Source of the DNA: Lacrimispora defluvii
GTDB taxonomy: Bacteria; Bacillota; Clostridia; Lachnospirales; Lachnospiraceae
Direction of reading: 5' to 3'
Assembly: GCA_013036995.1 (NCBI GenBank)
Contig: JAAOXG010000001.1
Span: forward strand, 310,001 to 374,000
DNA length: 64,000 nucleotides
Below, in pieces: positions 62,678 through 64,000 of this stretch. The notes below the pieces were generated by a model. The model saw only the letters and a list, made by a program, of their open reading frames with translations, was not told the DNA's origin and made no database searches. Each line of letters opens with the position of its first letter. Positions within the stretch are counted from its first letter, which is position 1. Both the position numbers and the translations under genes were made by a program.

Positions 62678-63052
62678 ATGATAGTTCTTATAGAAGGGGA
62701 AAATGGTTTTGAGGTTCAGGCACAATTTGCCGATACCTTCATAAAAAGACTGCTGGGACTGATGTTTCGCAGGGAGCTGCATGAGGGCAGTGCCCTGCTT
62801 TTAGATCCCTGTTCCCGTATCCATACATGCTTCATGCGTTTTCCCATCGATGTGGTATATCTGGACCATGTTAATATGGTTTTAAAAAGGGAAACAGTTT
62901 ATCCCTGGCGGATGGGAAGCTTTGTGAAAGGAACCAGAAAGATATTAGAATTAAATAAAGGCGCTGCAAGAAAGTTAAAGACCGAAAAACAGCTGTTTAT
63001 CAGTTTTATTGAAGAAAGGAGGTCGCAAGATGAATTACAATCAGGTAAATGA
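62678..63052 (+). CDS. DUF192 family protein
   Basis: 124 residues. The DUF192 core is visible: 'TFIKRLLGLMFRREL', 'GSALLLDPCSRIHTCFMRFPIDVVYLD', 'PWRMGSFVKGTRKILELNKGAA'. The usual secretion signal of some members is missing, so the protein is probably cytosolic. DUF192 genes are frequent inside Tad loci but have no proven biochemical role. It overlaps the next gene by 23 bp. Confidence 0.85.
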   Translation: MIVLIEGENGFEVQAQFADTFIKRLLGLMFRRELHEGSALLLDPCSRIHTCFMRFPIDVVYLDHVNMVLKRETVYPWRMGSFVKGTRKILELNKGAARKLKTEKQLFISFIEERRSQDELQSGK

Positions 63053-64000
63053 TTTCGGACAGGAGGCAGGAAACGGCGGACAGATGGGGGGCATGCTTTC
63101 TGACGGCATGGAAGGCCTTACAGGTAAGAACATGCAGACCGAGCTTGCTGCAAAGCTCCAGACAACGGTAGTGGGAGGATATACCAAAAAGAGTGTGGAA
63201 GAATACGCTTTGGAAATGAGGAATAATCTGATGCTGATAAAAATGCAGCTGGAGCAGCAGATCCGTGAGCTGACTGCTGAAAAAGTCAGTGTAACCCAGG
63301 AATGCCAGGTGCTGCGGGAGCAATTAAACACAGCGGAAGAAAAGCTATCCGACGCAATCGCGCTAAAGGAAAGGGCGATGCAGGAAGCCAGGCTGTCAGC
63401 AGCAAAATTGGAAGAATGGGAGAACCAGCATTCCGATTATGAAGAGATGCAGCTGCAGAAAGAAATGTATGAGGAAGAGATTTCCCAAAAAGAACAGGAT
63501 ATTATCCGTCTGAATGGACAATTATCAAACTATCAGCACGATTATGAGGCTTTGCAGGCGAGAATGAAGAATATGGAGGAAGACCTGCTGAAGGTTTCCC
63601 TGGGGCTGCCTCAGCCGGAAATGGAAGAAATGCTGCGGCAGAAGGAGGAAGCTGAGCAAAAATACGAAAAGCTTCTTATGAAAATGGAAGAAAACGCCAT
63701 AGCTCTGGAGCAGGAACGCCAGGCCCGAAAGGAAGAGCAGGAGCAGCAGAACCTGATGACTGAAAGGGGAAGATGGGAGCAGCAGGCTCTGATTGTTGAA
63801 CGGGAAAAGCTGGAGCAGCAGATTTTGTCAGCTGAAAAGGAGAGATCGGAACACCAGGCTTTGATCGCTGAACGGGAAAAACAGGAGCAGCAGGCTTTGG
63901 CGGCTGAAAAGGAAAAATGGGAAAAGAAGCTTAATGACTTAAAGAACCAGTATGAAGAACAGGAGAACTATAAAAGAGAACTGGAAGAAAAGGTTGACGT
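63030..64000 (+). CDS. long coiled-coil protein with DivIVA-like start (partial at right edge)
   Basis: Open from ATG 63030 (AAAGGAGG upstream) to the window end, at least 323 residues, no stop seen. After a Gly-rich start, 'VVGGYTKKSVEEYALEMRNNL' resembles the DivIVA/GpsB N-terminal motif that binds curved membrane. The remainder is a continuous Glu/Gln/Lys-rich coiled coil. From about 63760 on, an 11-13-residue unit of the form 'AEKEKxEQQAL' repeats at least four times. A polar scaffold for the pilus machine is a reasonable guess given CpaE; not proven. Confidence 0.8.
   Translation, partial: MNYNQVNDFGQEAGNGGQMGGMLSDGMEGLTGKNMQTELAAKLQTTVVGGYTKKSVEEYALEMRNNLMLIKMQLEQQIRELTAEKVSVTQECQVLREQLNTAEEKLSDAIALKERAMQEARLSAAKLEEWENQHSDYEEMQLQKEMYEEEISQKEQDIIRLNGQLSNYQHDYEALQARMKNMEEDLLKVSLGLPQPEMEEMLRQKEEAEQKYEKLLMKMEENAIALEQERQARKEEQEQQNLMTERGRWEQQALIVEREKLEQQILSAEKERSEHQALIAEREKQEQQALAAEKEKWEKKLNDLKNQYEEQENYKRELEEKVD

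Noticed and set aside
63760..63940. Short tandem repeats that could suggest a CRISPR array
   Set aside because: They are in-frame, imperfect 33-39-bp coding repeats of a coiled coil with no spacer pattern.
1..64000. tRNA, rRNA and replication origin features
   Set aside because: No cloverleaf, rRNA-like conserved sequence or DnaA-box cluster was noticed on either strand. This was a reading by eye, so a divergent tRNA could be missed.

Overview
The window looks like a chromosome segment of an anaerobic, low-GC Gram-positive of the Clostridia, most likely Lachnospiraceae (a Lacrimispora/Enterocloster-like genus). This rests on the AddAB (not RecBCD) nuclease pair, strong AGGAGG-type ribosome binding sites, selenium-dependent molybdenum hydroxylase genes, and a Tad pilus locus without outer-membrane parts. 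The genus is inference.

Region 1 (1-7.8 kb) holds a small membrane protein and addB-addA. Region 2 (7.8-32.8 kb) is a purine/urate catabolism island matching in content the ygeW-ssnA-xdhD island of E. coli. A selD, cysteine-desulfurase-like and DUF3343 trio serves the labile selenium cofactor. A purine riboswitch with an odd core precedes guanine deaminase and a purine permease. A leftward operon encodes a YheO-type regulator, diaminopropionate ammonia-lyase, YgeY hydrolase, YgeW carbamoyltransferase, carbamate kinase and a urate/xanthine-type permease. A divergent rightward set encodes SsnA, YgfK, an Fe-S/molybdenum hydroxylase, a hydantoinase and the cofactor genes yqeC, moeA-like, yqeB and mocA-like. 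The expected flow is purine ring opening, then ureido acids, then 2,3-diaminopropionate to pyruvate plus ammonia, with carbamoyl phosphate giving ATP.

Region 3 (32.9-38.3 kb) is regulatory: a GGDEF/HD-GYP protein, a LytTR response regulator with no kinase beside it, a polytopic membrane protein, and a lipoprotein with a duplicated domain. Two promoters, ahead of the lipoprotein and ahead of the next operon, share an identical twin direct-repeat operator 26 bp upstream of a TATAAT box. This is the layout expected for LytTR binding.

Region 4 (38.3-54.2 kb) is the most unusual part. It encodes a membrane vWA protein, a 727-residue protein that reads like a TssB-TssC type contractile sheath fusion, two paralogous tube (Hcp-like) proteins, broken spike-like fragments, a J-domain protein, a PAAR-like/cell-wall-hydrolase effector with a likely immunity protein, a truncated second PAAR cassette with orphan immunity-like genes, and an Hsp70-like ATPase. 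I read it as a non-canonical contractile injection system locus. No ClpV, baseplate-wedge or membrane-complex genes are recognisable in the window. The region ends in decayed tandem lipoproteins and an IS110 transposase remnant.

Region 5 (54.2-64 kb) starts with a structured non-coding stretch. A tyrosine recombinase follows, whose 3' end overlaps one of two inverted 26-bp recombination-site-like sequences enclosing about 200 bp directly ahead of a Tad/Flp pilus operon (prepilin peptidase, two pilins, CpaB, CpaE, CpaF, TadB, TadC, DUF192 protein, DivIVA-like coiled coil). This has the anatomy of a phase-variable invertible switch. The last gene runs off the right edge.
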